Positions 1 through 5,565 of a stretch of DNA of 6,783 bases are shown here, in pieces. Origin of the DNA: MB-PLM-2 sp964385715 (GTDB lineage Bacteria; Planctomycetota; Planctomycetia; Pirellulales; UBA7805); contig CAYLRE010000265.1 of NCBI GenBank assembly GCA_964385715.1, positions 1 through 6,783 on the forward strand, given 5' to 3'. The position numbers were made by a program, and so were the translations under genes. The stretch's first letter is position 1. Each line of letters starts with the position of its first letter. The notes under the pieces were generated by a model. It saw only the letters and a list, made by a program, of their open reading frames with translations, had not been told where the DNA came from and did not search any database.

Positions 1-2
1 TC

Positions 3-686
3 GACACCCACGGGTTCATTCAGTGGGACGATTTGGGCGAAGATCCCGACAGCGTTGACTATGAGCCGATCGAATACACGTACCTGAACGTGATTCTCGA
101 TCGCTGCAACATCCAGGCGGAGCAAGACACGTTCATCGACTACGGTGCCGGAAAAGGTCGGCCCGTGATTCACGCTGCCCGTCGCCCATTCAAGAAGGTG
201 ATCGGCGTTGAGTTGTCTTCCGACCTCTGTGCTGTGGCGAATCAGAACGTCGAGAACGCCAAGAGCAAGCTGGCGTGCCAGGACGTCGAGATCGTCAACA
301 TGGACGCTACGCGGTTTCAGGTGCCGGACGATGCGTCGGTGATTTTCTTCTACAACCCGTTCACCGGACATCTGCTGGAATCGGTTGCGGAGCGAATTCG
401 CGAGTCGCTTGAGCGAGCGCCACGCAAGCTGACGATTGCCTACGTCTATCCGCACTGGAAACAATCCGACTTCTTCGCCGATTTCGATTGGCTCACCAAG
501 CGGGACGAACTACCAGGCGATCCCCTGGAGAAGTGCAAGGTGTCGTTCTACGAGAGCGTCGTCGATGTGTTCACCTCGGCCCGCGAGCAGCAGTCGGCCG
601 CCGCGACCTGTACTCCGCTGGGAGGTGCACTTCCCTCCGGCGACATCCCGGTCGACCCGGTACCGGCGGAAGCGGCGACTCTGTAG
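3..686 (+). CDS. Class I SAM-dependent methyltransferase, 5'-partial
   Basis: This is the C-terminal part of a Rossmann-fold methyltransferase that transfers the methyl group of S-adenosylmethionine; the substrate cannot be told. The frame is open to the left edge and position 33 is only an internal TTG, so the true start lies upstream. The SAM-binding motif I, FIDYGAGKGR, is at nt 132-161. It is followed by the acidic residue after strand 2 (GVE, Glu at nt 210-212), an acidic motif NMDA near nt 300, and a strand-4 motif FFYNPF at about nt 345-362, where NPF takes the place of the (D/N)PPY-like catalytic-loop motif. The opening residues DTHGFIQWDDL resemble the N-terminal part of bacterial methyltransferases with a GVDT-G-F lead. 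The last ~35 residues are Ala/Pro-rich and look like a disordered tail. No Rho-independent terminator is visible after the stop. Methyltransferase call is firm; target is unknown. Confidence 0.88.
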   Translation, partial: DTHGFIQWDDLGEDPDSVDYEPIEYTYLNVILDRCNIQAEQDTFIDYGAGKGRPVIHAARRPFKKVIGVELSSDLCAVANQNVENAKSKLACQDVEIVNMDATRFQVPDDASVIFFYNPFTGHLLESVAERIRESLERAPRKLTIAYVYPHWKQSDFFADFDWLTKRDELPGDPLEKCKVSFYESVVDVFTSAREQQSAAATCTPLGGALPSGDIPVDPVPAEAATL

Positions 687-733
687 GCAGCGCCGTCCGG
701 GCGTCTTGTCCGCGGAGAACGTGCCACGGAGGG

Positions 734-763
734 TTCGGCTCGCCCAGAGGCGACGTCTATAAT
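734..763 (+). promoter_or_regulatory. Candidate sigma70-type promoter for the gene at 806
   Basis: A perfect TATAAT lies at 758-763. Initiation about 7 bp later would leave a leader of about 36 nt before the ATG at 806. The -35 region is poor: TTCGGC at 734-739 with an 18-bp spacer is the best match. The position in the short gap between the methyltransferase stop and the next gene supports the call, but a hexamer match alone is weak evidence. Confidence 0.45.
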
Positions 764-805
764 GTCACTAGTGGTCGCCATGGCGGTGGCCGCGACAGCT
801 GACAA

Positions 806-1945
806 ATGGACGGGGCAATTGTGGGAAATGCTCGGATAGAATGTTCGCAGCGAATCGATGCCGCGAAGCGAGGTCGCCGGTCCGCGCTCTTGCTGCCCGC
901 TGGCATTCTCGCATTTGCTCTGCTCACGTTAGCCGTCGTTGAGCGAGGCAATTCCGAAGAGACCTTGAGCACGCCCCCGCCCCAGGTGACGCCTCTCTCC
1001 CAATCGCCGCCGCGCGACTTTAGCGGACTCAAGTCGCCGTCGGTTCCTTTCCAACCAGGCCCTGTTATTCCCGGTCTTGCCGAAGGGGCGATTCCACAGG
1101 GCATCGCCTACGTCGCAGCCGGCGACGAAGACGACGCGGGCCGGATTGTCATATCGCATTACATGGACGATGGTCCCTCGCGGCTGTCGGTCATCGATCG
1201 CAAAAGCGGCAAGCTTGTTGGCAGTGTGCTCCTGAAGGAACGGGCGGTGCTCAAGGAGTCGGCTGACAAATTTCATCAAGGCCACGTCGGCGGCGTGACG
1301 GTGTTGGGCCGCTCGCTGTTCGTCTCCTCCGATGAGCAGATTCTTCAGTACCCGGTCGCTCCGCTGCTTGGCGAAGAGTTGCCGCAGGTGCTCACGCCAA
1401 CGAGCGTGCGGAAGTGCGAGACAAGGGCTTCCTTCTGCACCGCCACGGACGATACGCTGCTGGTCGGCGAGTTCGCCTACGGCAATAAGTACCCGACCGA
1501 CAAGTCGCACCACGTGACCGATCGTCGCGGGATCAAGAAACGGGCCTGGGTTTGTGGCTACGCGGCCAATAATCTCGCGGGTCGGCCCAAGTTTGTAATC
1601 TCCGTGCGGCAGCGCGTGCAAGGAATGTGTGTGACTGACGAGGCGATCTACTTGAGCCTGTCGTTCGGTCGCCGCGGTCGCAGTACGATCGTGGAGTACA
1701 AGAATCCGCTTGGGGGACCAGCCCACGCAGCGACCAAACTGACCGACGGCACCGAGGTGCCCCTTTGGTTTCTCGACGGCGAGAACTACGTTCGCGAGAT
1801 CGACTTCCCGCCGATGGCTGAGGGCATTGTCATGATAGGCGACCGGTTGGCGGTTCTTTCTGAGTCGGGGGCCAAGAAGTATCAGTTCGCCGGTCGCGGC
1901 CCGCTTGATCGCGTGTTGTTGTTGGATGTGGGGAGGGAGAAGTGA
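806..1945 (+). CDS. Membrane-anchored protein of unknown function, probably beta-propeller-like
   Basis: Encodes 379 residues. After a short basic N-terminus (KRGRR) comes one hydrophobic segment at about residues 26-45, read as a signal anchor or uncleaved signal peptide. Next is a Pro/Ser-rich linker (about 50-90), then a roughly 280-residue domain, presumably outside the cytoplasm. That domain has recurring beta-strand blocks, such as HVGGVTVLGRSLFVSSDEQI, VQGMCVTDEAIYLSLSFG and AEGIVMIGDRLAVLSESG. These evenly spaced strand-turn-strand blocks resemble blades of a beta-propeller; this is inferred from pattern, with no catalytic motif seen. ATG 806 is the first start after an in-frame stop at 800-802. 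It has no good Shine-Dalgarno, and GTG 821 is an alternative. The stop overlaps the start of the next gene by one base, so the two are likely one operon. Function unknown. Confidence 0.8.
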   Translation: MDGAIVGNARIECSQRIDAAKRGRRSALLLPAGILAFALLTLAVVERGNSEETLSTPPPQVTPLSQSPPRDFSGLKSPSVPFQPGPVIPGLAEGAIPQGIAYVAAGDEDDAGRIVISHYMDDGPSRLSVIDRKSGKLVGSVLLKERAVLKESADKFHQGHVGGVTVLGRSLFVSSDEQILQYPVAPLLGEELPQVLTPTSVRKCETRASFCTATDDTLLVGEFAYGNKYPTDKSHHVTDRRGIKKRAWVCGYAANNLAGRPKFVISVRQRVQGMCVTDEAIYLSLSFGRRGRSTIVEYKNPLGGPAHAATKLTDGTEVPLWFLDGENYVREIDFPPMAEGIVMIGDRLAVLSESGAKKYQFAGRGPLDRVLLLDVGREK

Positions 1946-2271
1946 TGGAAGAGACGCCATTGCTAGCGGCTTATCAACCGGCTGCCCTCGTCTATAGCAT
2001 CTCGTCCGACTTGCGACGATCGTGCTGGTACGTGCTTGGCTCGCTGCCCATTGGTGCCGCGATTGTCATCTGGCAGCTTCCACAGATACCCAATCCGCAA
2101 CCGGCACGGTTGGTGCCACTTGCCATATTTCTCGGCGCGTTTGGGACGTTTCTGCTTGGCAGTTCGGTCTTGCCGCTCTTCTGGCGGCTTCGCATCGACG
2201 AGGTTGGCATTTCTCGTCGGCGGATGTTTCGCTTTTGTCGCTGGTGCGCTGAACCGAGATTCCCGGGCTAG
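1945..2271 (+). CDS. Small two-helix membrane protein, possibly C-terminally truncated
   Basis: Encodes 108 residues with two hydrophobic segments at about residues 27-45 and 56-79, separated by a short Pro/Asn loop. A basic stretch follows (RLRIDEVGISRRRMFRF). The start is ATG 1945, which overlaps the upstream TGA (1943-1945). A Shine-Dalgarno-like GGGAGG at 1931-1936 sits 8 nt before it; GTG 1942 in the same frame is less likely. The overlap indicates translational coupling with the 806-1945 gene. The LRIDE-GI-RRR motif after the second helix looks like the beginning of a cytoplasmic domain such as is seen in small planctomycete membrane proteins (from memory), yet the reading frame ends about 17 residues later in a Cys/Pro-rich tail. 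Either this is a naturally short protein or its C-terminus has been lost. No enzymatic motif; function unknown. Confidence 0.65.
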   Translation: MEETPLLAAYQPAALVYSISSDLRRSCWYVLGSLPIGAAIVIWQLPQIPNPQPARLVPLAIFLGAFGTFLLGSSVLPLFWRLRIDEVGISRRRMFRFCRWCAEPRFPG

Positions 2272-2458
2272 ATCTCGCGGTCGACCCTCCATTTAACCGC
2301 AACCGGCACAACCGGAACGCCTGTCGTAGCGGCCGTGCGTCGTAGGCCCGGTTCTGCTGGCTATGTGCTTCGAAACGCTTTGTCGCCGTGGGCAATTGGC
2401 GGCACCCGCTGGTCGCTCGACAACAGTGGTGACCTCCGACTGTCCGATTCTAGAGATG
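2272..2458. other. Gene-free stretch, possible decayed 3' end of the preceding gene
   Basis: The 187 bp after the two-helix protein hold no RNA gene, no terminator-like hairpin with a T-run and no convincing coding frame. Reading past the stop in the same frame stays open to about 2490 but shows no recognisable family pattern. A weak 6-bp inverted repeat (TTGTCG at 2380-2385, CGACAA at 2418-2423) is the only symmetry seen. No clear -10/-35 pair for the downstream gene could be placed here. Confidence 0.4.
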
Positions 2459-2526
2459 GAGAACTGGGATCGGTAAAGAATTGGGATCGGTAGAAAACTG
2501 GGATCGGTAGAAAACTGGGATCGGTA
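2459..2526. repeat. 17-bp tandem repeat, four units
   Basis: Four head-to-tail 17-bp units occupy 2459-2475, 2476-2492, 2493-2509 and 2510-2526. Units 3 and 4 are identical (GAAAACTGGGATCGGTA). Units 1 and 2 differ by one to three bases in their first half, while the TGGGATCGGTA half is constant in all four. The array ends 3 nt before the Shine-Dalgarno of the 2543 gene, so it lies in that gene's promoter or 5' leader. Seventeen is not a multiple of three and there are no spacers, which argues against coding sequence and against CRISPR. Confidence 0.95.
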
Positions 2527-2529
2527 GTT

Positions 2530-2536
2530 GGAGGAG
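2530..2536 (+). promoter_or_regulatory. Strong Shine-Dalgarno deciding the start at 2543
   Basis: GGAGGAG ends 6 nt before ATG 2543. It selects this ATG over the in-frame TTG at 2528, which would lie upstream of the ribosome binding site. Confidence 0.85.
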
Positions 2537-2542
2537 AGTCGC

Positions 2543-3244
2543 ATGTTCTTGTTTCGCCTATTAACGCGTCGCTTCATTCTCGTGCCCATGTTGGTAGGTG
2601 CGGCCGTGTCTGTGCCGTACTTCCTGAACGCCTCCGATCCGTTCCGGCCGGTGAAAAAATTCTTTGCCAGTGCGCCGGCGCCTAAACAGGGTCCGCCCAA
2701 GGTCGAGGTCGATGGCACCGGCTTTACCAAGCGACAAGATTCCCCGGTGGCCGACCTGGGGTTGCCCAAGGCGGAGGTGGCCCCGGCATTCAAAGCCGAA
2801 GATGTCCTCGATCTCGACACCACGATCGATACAATCTTCGCCCGTTGGCCGATGGTTTCGACCGGGCTGGCGGAGTTGCAGCTCTATGGCTACCGCGTTC
2901 CGCTGGTGACCGGCATCGAGCCGCACGACATCGCCGGGTCCTTGACGTATTACTTCGACGAGGCCAACGTTTGTCAGCGATTGGCGTTCGAGGGAACGAC
3001 CGGAAACGCCGACAAGCTGATTCAGCTGCTCTCGAAAAAGTTCGAGATGAAGCGTCAGGCGGCCGACGGACCCGCCGTCTATGTCTACCGCAGCAATTGG
3101 AATGGCCAGGCGACGAGCGAACTGCGAATTCGCCCGGTGGCGGTGGTGCGAGCCGATCAGCCACACCGCCGCTTTGAGGTCTCGTTCTATCTGAGCCGCT
3201 TCCAGCCGACCTGGCTGCAACGCAAGATGACCTCTAGCCGGTAG
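2543..3244 (+). CDS. Membrane-anchored protein of unknown function, planctomycete type
   Basis: Encodes 233 residues. The basic N-terminus (FRLLTRR) is followed by a hydrophobic segment at about residues 11-28 (FILVPMLVGAAVSVPYFL), read as a signal anchor. A Pro/Lys-rich linker covers about 35-85. The globular domain, about 86-225, includes DTTIDTIFARWPMVSTGLAE and LTYYFDEANVCQRLAFEG, the latter a strand-turn-strand as in proteins that predict a residual from two inputs. It also has a helix NADKLIQLLSKKFEM and a C-terminal strand FEVSFYLSRF. It resembles a planctomycete-restricted family of unknown function (perhaps DUF6690, recalled and unverified). No catalytic motif is visible. It has its own ribosome binding site, and the 17-bp tandem repeat lies just upstream, which could affect its expression. 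No terminator with a T-run follows. Confidence 0.85.
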   Translation: MFLFRLLTRRFILVPMLVGAAVSVPYFLNASDPFRPVKKFFASAPAPKQGPPKVEVDGTGFTKRQDSPVADLGLPKAEVAPAFKAEDVLDLDTTIDTIFARWPMVSTGLAELQLYGYRVPLVTGIEPHDIAGSLTYYFDEANVCQRLAFEGTTGNADKLIQLLSKKFEMKRQAADGPAVYVYRSNWNGQATSELRIRPVAVVRADQPHRRFEVSFYLSRFQPTWLQRKMTSSR

Positions 3245-3276
3245 GGGCACGGCCCGAAGGGTCAATTCCATATCAG

Positions 3277-3487
3277 CCCAGCACCAAGCGAAGCGACGCC
3301 CTGGGTATGCGGAACCTAAATCAATGTCGTGAGCCCTGCTGGGGGCGAATCAAACGGCTCTTCTTGTGACGCCCTTACAGGGCTCAAGACAGGTTCTTGG
3401 GACATTCAACCCCGGGCGGCAGCACTTCCTTGTTGTCGCTCGGTACGTGCTTTGCCCGGGGCTGATTTGGCAGCGCCCCTGCGGGGC
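3277..3487. repeat. Composite multi-hairpin intergenic element
   Basis: A series of G+C-rich stems lies end to end. First is an imperfect CCCAG/CTGGG pair (3277-3281, 3301-3305) around an AAGCGAAGCGACG-like core, apparently a decayed form of a longer stem. GAGCCCTG (3331-3338) pairs with CAGGGCTC (3378-3385), and a local stem GCCCT-tac-AGGGC (3371-3383) competes with it. CCCCGGGC (3410-3417) pairs with GCCCGGGG (3454-3461), with AGCAC/GTGC just inside. Last is GCCCC-tgc-GGGGC (3475-3487). Arrays of this kind recur in planctomycete intergenic DNA (from memory) and resemble elements moved by REP-associated tyrosine transposases; no transposase is present here. Confidence 0.6.
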
Positions 3488-3548
3488 TAATAAGGAAACT
3501 CGCAACGTTTCCTGAAGCGTTCGGTAAATTGAATTCCCGGATACCCTC

Positions 3549-3571
3549 ACGTGAACGTGGGCATGGCACCC
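3549..3571. repeat. Interspersed palindromic repeat, copy 1 (half copy)
   Basis: These 23 bases are identical to 4266-4288: ACGTGAACGTGGGCATGG followed by CACCC. The left arm CATGCCC of the complete palindrome is absent here, where the flank reads ATACCCTC, so only CACGT-GA-ACGTG (3548-3559) remains symmetric. Confidence 0.9.
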
Positions 3572-3704
3572 CGTTCTACGCCTGTTCGCGTTCTGTTCAA
3601 TAAATGTTCGCCGCTCTTGGTGGACGTCCTTTCTGCGGTGACCCGCCATTTTGTTTGTTTTGAACCCGGTAGGTGTGGTAAGGTTGGCCTTGTTATTTAT
3701 TGTC

Positions 3705-3724
3705 GCGGAATCTCCGAATTCCGC
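3705..3724. repeat. Inverted repeat GCGGAAT/ATTCCGC
   Basis: A perfect 7-bp stem (3705-3711 and 3718-3724) encloses a 6-nt loop. It is followed five bases later by the overlapping hairpins at 3729-3763. No T-run follows on either strand. Confidence 0.7.
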
Positions 3725-3728
3725 TCAA

Positions 3729-3763
3729 GCTGAACACGGAGTGTTCAGCAACAATCACTCCGT
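3729..3763. repeat. Two overlapping, mutually exclusive hairpins
   Basis: Hairpin A is GCTGAACAC-gga-GTGTTCAGC (3729-3749), a perfect 9-bp stem. Hairpin B pairs ACGGAGTG (3736-3743) with CACTCCGT (3756-3763), a perfect 8-bp stem with a 12-nt loop. B reuses loop and arm bases of A, so only one can form at a time. Confidence 0.85.
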
Positions 3764-3795
3764 TCTTTGGCAATTTGGATAGATAGGCTTGCGGC

Positions 3796-3807
3796 CTCAG
3801 GCCTGAG
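3796..3807. repeat. 12-bp perfect palindrome CTCAGGCCTGAG
   Basis: Uninterrupted dyad symmetry centred between 3801 and 3802. It lies within a GCCTCAGGCCTGAGACTTGA stretch of a type common in planctomycete intergenic DNA (from memory). As it lies far from any gene start, an operator role has no support. Confidence 0.6.
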
Positions 3808-3941
3808 ACTTGAGGGTCGTCCCTTGGGGTGCCACTGGCTTCGCCGGGGTCTGGTCGCGTCGTCCTCAGCCGACGAGCCACTTGCCGATCGCGTGAATAG
3901 AAGGATCGATACCGGCCCCCCTGTTCGCGTTCGCTGTTCAG

Positions 3942-3954
3942 GCACACGGTGTGC
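3942..3954. repeat. Palindrome GCACACGGTGTGC
   Basis: Six-base arms GCACAC and GTGTGC are symmetric around a single G. Close by, CATGC-tgt-GCATG (3971-3983) forms a second small stem. Confidence 0.6.
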
Positions 3955-4011
3955 GAGCAGTGCCGTAGTACATGCTGTGCATGCCGGTTTGGTCGTTATG
4001 CAGCTACCGCC

Positions 4012-4047
4012 CTGCGCACGCCTGCTAGTCGCAGCAGCCGTGCGCAG
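4012..4047. repeat. 36-bp imperfect palindrome, 14 of 15 pairs
   Basis: CTGCGCACG (4012-4020) pairs with CGTGCGCAG (4039-4047). After a single C-C mismatch (4021/4038), CTGCT (4022-4026) pairs with AGCAG (4033-4037), leaving the 6-nt loop AGTCGC. This is the longest stem in the island. No U-tract follows on either strand, so it is not a typical terminator. Confidence 0.85.
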
Positions 4048-4099
4048 TTGCTCTCGCTCACGCTTCGCACTTAGTATTTGGGTGCCACTGGTTTGCCGT

Positions 4100-4164
4100 A
4101 GGGTGCGTGACGCGCACGCACCGAAACTGCTGGGTGATTCGTGGTGCGTGTCAACACGCACCCT
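4100..4164. repeat. Nested double-palindrome (BIME-like) element
   Basis: Outer 10-bp inverted ends are AGGGTGCGTG (4100-4109) and CACGCACCCT (4155-4164). Each half is itself a hairpin: GGTGCGTG-acgcg-CACGCACC (4102-4122) and GGTGCGTGT-ca-ACACGCACC (4143-4162), separated by a 20-nt spacer. The same 8-bp arm thus occurs four times in alternating orientation. The GGGTGCCACTGG motif at 4080-4091 stands just to the left and also occurs at 3827-3838. Confidence 0.85.
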
Positions 4165-4207
4165 GCAAGAATGGCACGTTCACTCGCGATGCGGCGGCGG
4201 CCAAACA

Positions 4208-4237
4208 GGGTGCCGTGCTCACCCTTGGGTGAGCATG
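4208..4237. repeat. Palindromic repeat TGCTCACCC/GGGTGAGCA
   Basis: A perfect 9-bp stem (4216-4224, 4227-4235) flanks TT, with one wobble and one further pair outside it. The left flank GGGTGCC (4208-4214) is shared with the 4259-4288 family, while the expected mirror GGCACCC on the right has decayed. It is read as a diverged relative of the neighbouring repeat. Confidence 0.8.
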
Positions 4238-4258
4238 CTTTCGTCGCGTGTTAATCCA

Positions 4259-4288
4259 CATGCCCACGTGAACGTGGGCATGGCACCC
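4259..4288. repeat. Interspersed palindromic repeat, copy 2 (complete)
   Basis: CATGCCCACGT (4259-4269) and ACGTGGGCATG (4272-4282) form a perfect 11-bp inverted repeat around GA, followed by GCACCC. The motif GGGTGCCATGCCCACGT is, from memory, a widespread planctomycete intergenic repeat. The second, half copy is at 3549-3571. Confidence 0.9.
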
Positions 4289-4453
4289 GATGCCGACTTT
4301 TTTGGCGTCACCTGTAATTCAGCGCAATTAACGCTAAGGGGAACCGCTCAAAAGAGTTGCGGCCAGAAGCGGCGAAAACGGCCATTCGCGCAAGCCCTAG
4401 CGCGACAACACGTTGGAGTTTTTTGACCCCAACCCCGTTTTCCGCCAGATGGC

Positions 4454-4482
4454 AAAAAAAGTCGTTGGGTGTTTGCGTTCAC
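4454..4482 (-). terminator. Weak candidate terminator of the PDZ gene
   Basis: On the minus strand, GGTG-N8-CACC starts at the stop codon and is followed, after about 7 nt, by a run of seven T (A-run at 4454-4460). The stem is only 4 bp and is not next to the T-run, so the call is tentative. Confidence 0.25.
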
Positions 4483-5433
4483 CTACGGTCGTTGCCGCAG
4501 CTCATCGATGGTCCGTTGCATATCGATGATGCGTTGCTCCAAGGCGGTCATGCGACGTTCCATCTGCTCCAGGCGAGCCTCCAATGTCTTCTCGTACGTG
4601 GCCGCTGGCGGGAGCGGTGCCACGGGTGGATCCGCTGGCGGTTGCGATGGCGACGAGGCAAGCGGGATCGAGACCTTCTCGTTCTGCCCGTTGCTGAAGT
4701 AGGAGATTACCACTGTCTTGCCGGGGCCAGCTTGCTTGATACGGCGGATGAGTTGGGCCGGGCTGGTCACATCACGACCGTCGACACCGTAGATCAGGTC
4801 ATCGACCTGGAGTCCGACTAACGCGGCGGGCGAATTGGCGAAGACTTCGCGAACGAGTGCCCCGCGTGTGAATTGCCCTGGCGCTTTAATCCGCAAAAGG
4901 TCACGCAACTGCGGCATTGTGGTGCGAACGCCAAGCAGAATGCCATCATCGGTGACGTCCTTTGGCAAGGCAGGCGGAATTAACTTCGGCTGACCTTGGG
5001 GCAATGCCGGTGGAATCAACTTTGGTTGACCGCTGGGACCTTGTGGCGGACGTAGGGCCGGAATCTGCGACGGCCTGGCTCCTAGCGTCACGTTGGCTGC
5101 CCCTTCGGCACCGCTACGGACGTAACGAACCAGAACGTCCATGCCGACAGTCTTGCCCGACATGGCACGTGAAATGTCACTGGCACTGTTAATCGCCACG
5201 TTGTCGATCATCATCACGCGGTCGTCGACCTGGAGGCCGGCTTTCTCGGCTGGCCCACCAGGTGTGAGTTCCATGATTTGCAATCCGGGGCCCCGGCCAC
5301 TGGCTTCGACGATCAATCCCAGATAACCGGGCGCCTGAGGTGGTAGCGGTTGAGCGGTGACGACGGCCGTTGCGGCATGCATGAACAGCCCGAAGGTGGC
5401 GACAAGAACGACGGCGTTTTGTTGGTTTCGCAT
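4483..5433 (-). CDS. Exported double-PDZ-domain protein with C-terminal coiled coil
   Basis: Encodes 316 residues. Residues 1-28 are a signal peptide (MRNQQ, hydrophobic core AVVLVATFGLFMHAATAVV, likely cleavage after VTA). PDZ1 covers about 36-120, with a YLGL carboxylate-binding-loop motif and the GGPAEKAGLQVDDRVMMID core. PDZ2 covers about 163-260, with LLGV and SPAALVGLQVDDLIYGVDG. The linker contains a direct duplication of GQPKLIPPALP (135-145 and 147-157). After a Pro-rich stretch, about 279-315 form a heptad-type coiled coil (LEARLEQMERRMTALEQRI). PDZ domains bind C-termini or exposed strands of partner proteins. No trypsin-like protease domain precedes them, so this is a scaffold rather than an HtrA/DegP protease, acting outside the cytoplasmic membrane, perhaps as an oligomer. 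ATG 5433 is chosen over upstream in-frame starts because GAGGAG sits 7 nt before it and the signal peptide begins there. Confidence 0.9.
   Translation of the reverse strand: MRNQQNAVVLVATFGLFMHAATAVVTAQPLPPQAPGYLGLIVEASGRGPGLQIMELTPGGPAEKAGLQVDDRVMMIDNVAINSASDISRAMSGKTVGMDVLVRYVRSGAEGAANVTLGARPSQIPALRPPQGPSGQPKLIPPALPQGQPKLIPPALPKDVTDDGILLGVRTTMPQLRDLLRIKAPGQFTRGALVREVFANSPAALVGLQVDDLIYGVDGRDVTSPAQLIRRIKQAGPGKTVVISYFSNGQNEKVSIPLASSPSQPPADPPVAPLPPAATYEKTLEARLEQMERRMTALEQRIIDMQRTIDELRQRP
4963..5031 (-). repeat. 36-bp in-frame tandem duplication inside the PDZ linker
   Basis: The codons for GQPKLIPPALP occur twice with a period of 12 residues. The two copies differ mainly at silent positions (for example CCGAAGTTAATTCC against CCAAAGTTGATTCC), which indicates an old duplication kept for its protein sequence. 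Confidence 0.85.
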
Positions 5434-5439
5434 GAGAGG

Positions 5440-5445
5440 ACTCCT
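5440..5445 (-). promoter_or_regulatory. Shine-Dalgarno of the PDZ gene
   Basis: On the minus strand GAGGAG lies 7 nt before ATG 5433. It fixes the start and excludes the in-frame extension that runs up to 5586 and would precede the promoter. Confidence 0.8.
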
Positions 5446-5488
5446 CGGCATCCGGTCAGCGGGCGGGGAAAGCACGAGTACGCCGGAA

Positions 5489-5522
5489 ATTATACCATTT
5501 GTATGGAGAGGAGGAGCAAAAT
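5489..5522 (-). promoter_or_regulatory. Extended -10 promoter of the PDZ gene
   Basis: On the minus strand TGGTATAAT occupies 5497-5489: a perfect -10 hexamer with the TG extension. The -35 is weak (TTGCTC about 19 bp upstream), as is usual when an extended -10 is present. Initiation near 5482 gives a leader of about 48 nt before ATG 5433. Confidence 0.65.
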
Positions 5523-5565
5523 CTGGGGGTGCGACGGCGGCGGCCCTTGCAGTATGCTGCCGACC

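Larger units (their letters stand above)
3245..4482. other. 1.24-kb non-coding repeat island
   Basis: No frame in this stretch looks like a protein. The longest open frames (3767-4426 plus, 3745-4161 minus) are rich in Arg, Cys, Ser and His, have no domain pattern, and run through palindromes. Instead the stretch holds at least ten separate inverted repeats from several families, listed individually. Several share the core GGGTGC (near 3827, 4080, 4101, 4208 and, reversed, 3566 and 4283). The remaining sequence between elements shows nothing I can name. It lies between a plus-strand gene and the 3' end of a minus-strand gene, that is, between convergent genes, where such elements often collect. 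Confidence 0.75.

Noticed and set aside
929..1960. 343-residue minus-strand frame
   Set aside because: Antisense of the 806-1945 gene. The composition (many Arg, His and Gln) is that of a shadow frame, and the plus strand has the anchor segment, the coupled downstream gene and a promoter.
2459..2526. CRISPR-like array
   Set aside because: Units of 17 bp directly abut without spacers, and no cas gene is present.
2561..3271. 236-residue minus-strand frame
   Set aside because: Antisense of the 2543-3244 gene, which has a strong Shine-Dalgarno and signal anchor. This frame shows no fold pattern.
4012..4047. Integron attC site
   Set aside because: The required conserved core ends (RYYYAAC and GTTRRRY) are missing and no integrase or cassette genes are nearby.
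3767..4426. 219-residue open frame on the plus strand
   Set aside because: Rich in Arg, Cys, Ser and His, with no domain pattern. It runs through at least five palindromic repeats and has no ribosome binding site.
4357..4821. 154-residue plus-strand frame overlapping the 3' end of the PDZ gene
   Set aside because: It is antisense to the conserved PDZ2 and coiled-coil coding sequence and has no start signal.
5350..5565. N-terminal extension of the acetyltransferase
   Set aside because: The extension is antisense to the PDZ signal peptide and promoter and has low-complexity, non-conserved composition.
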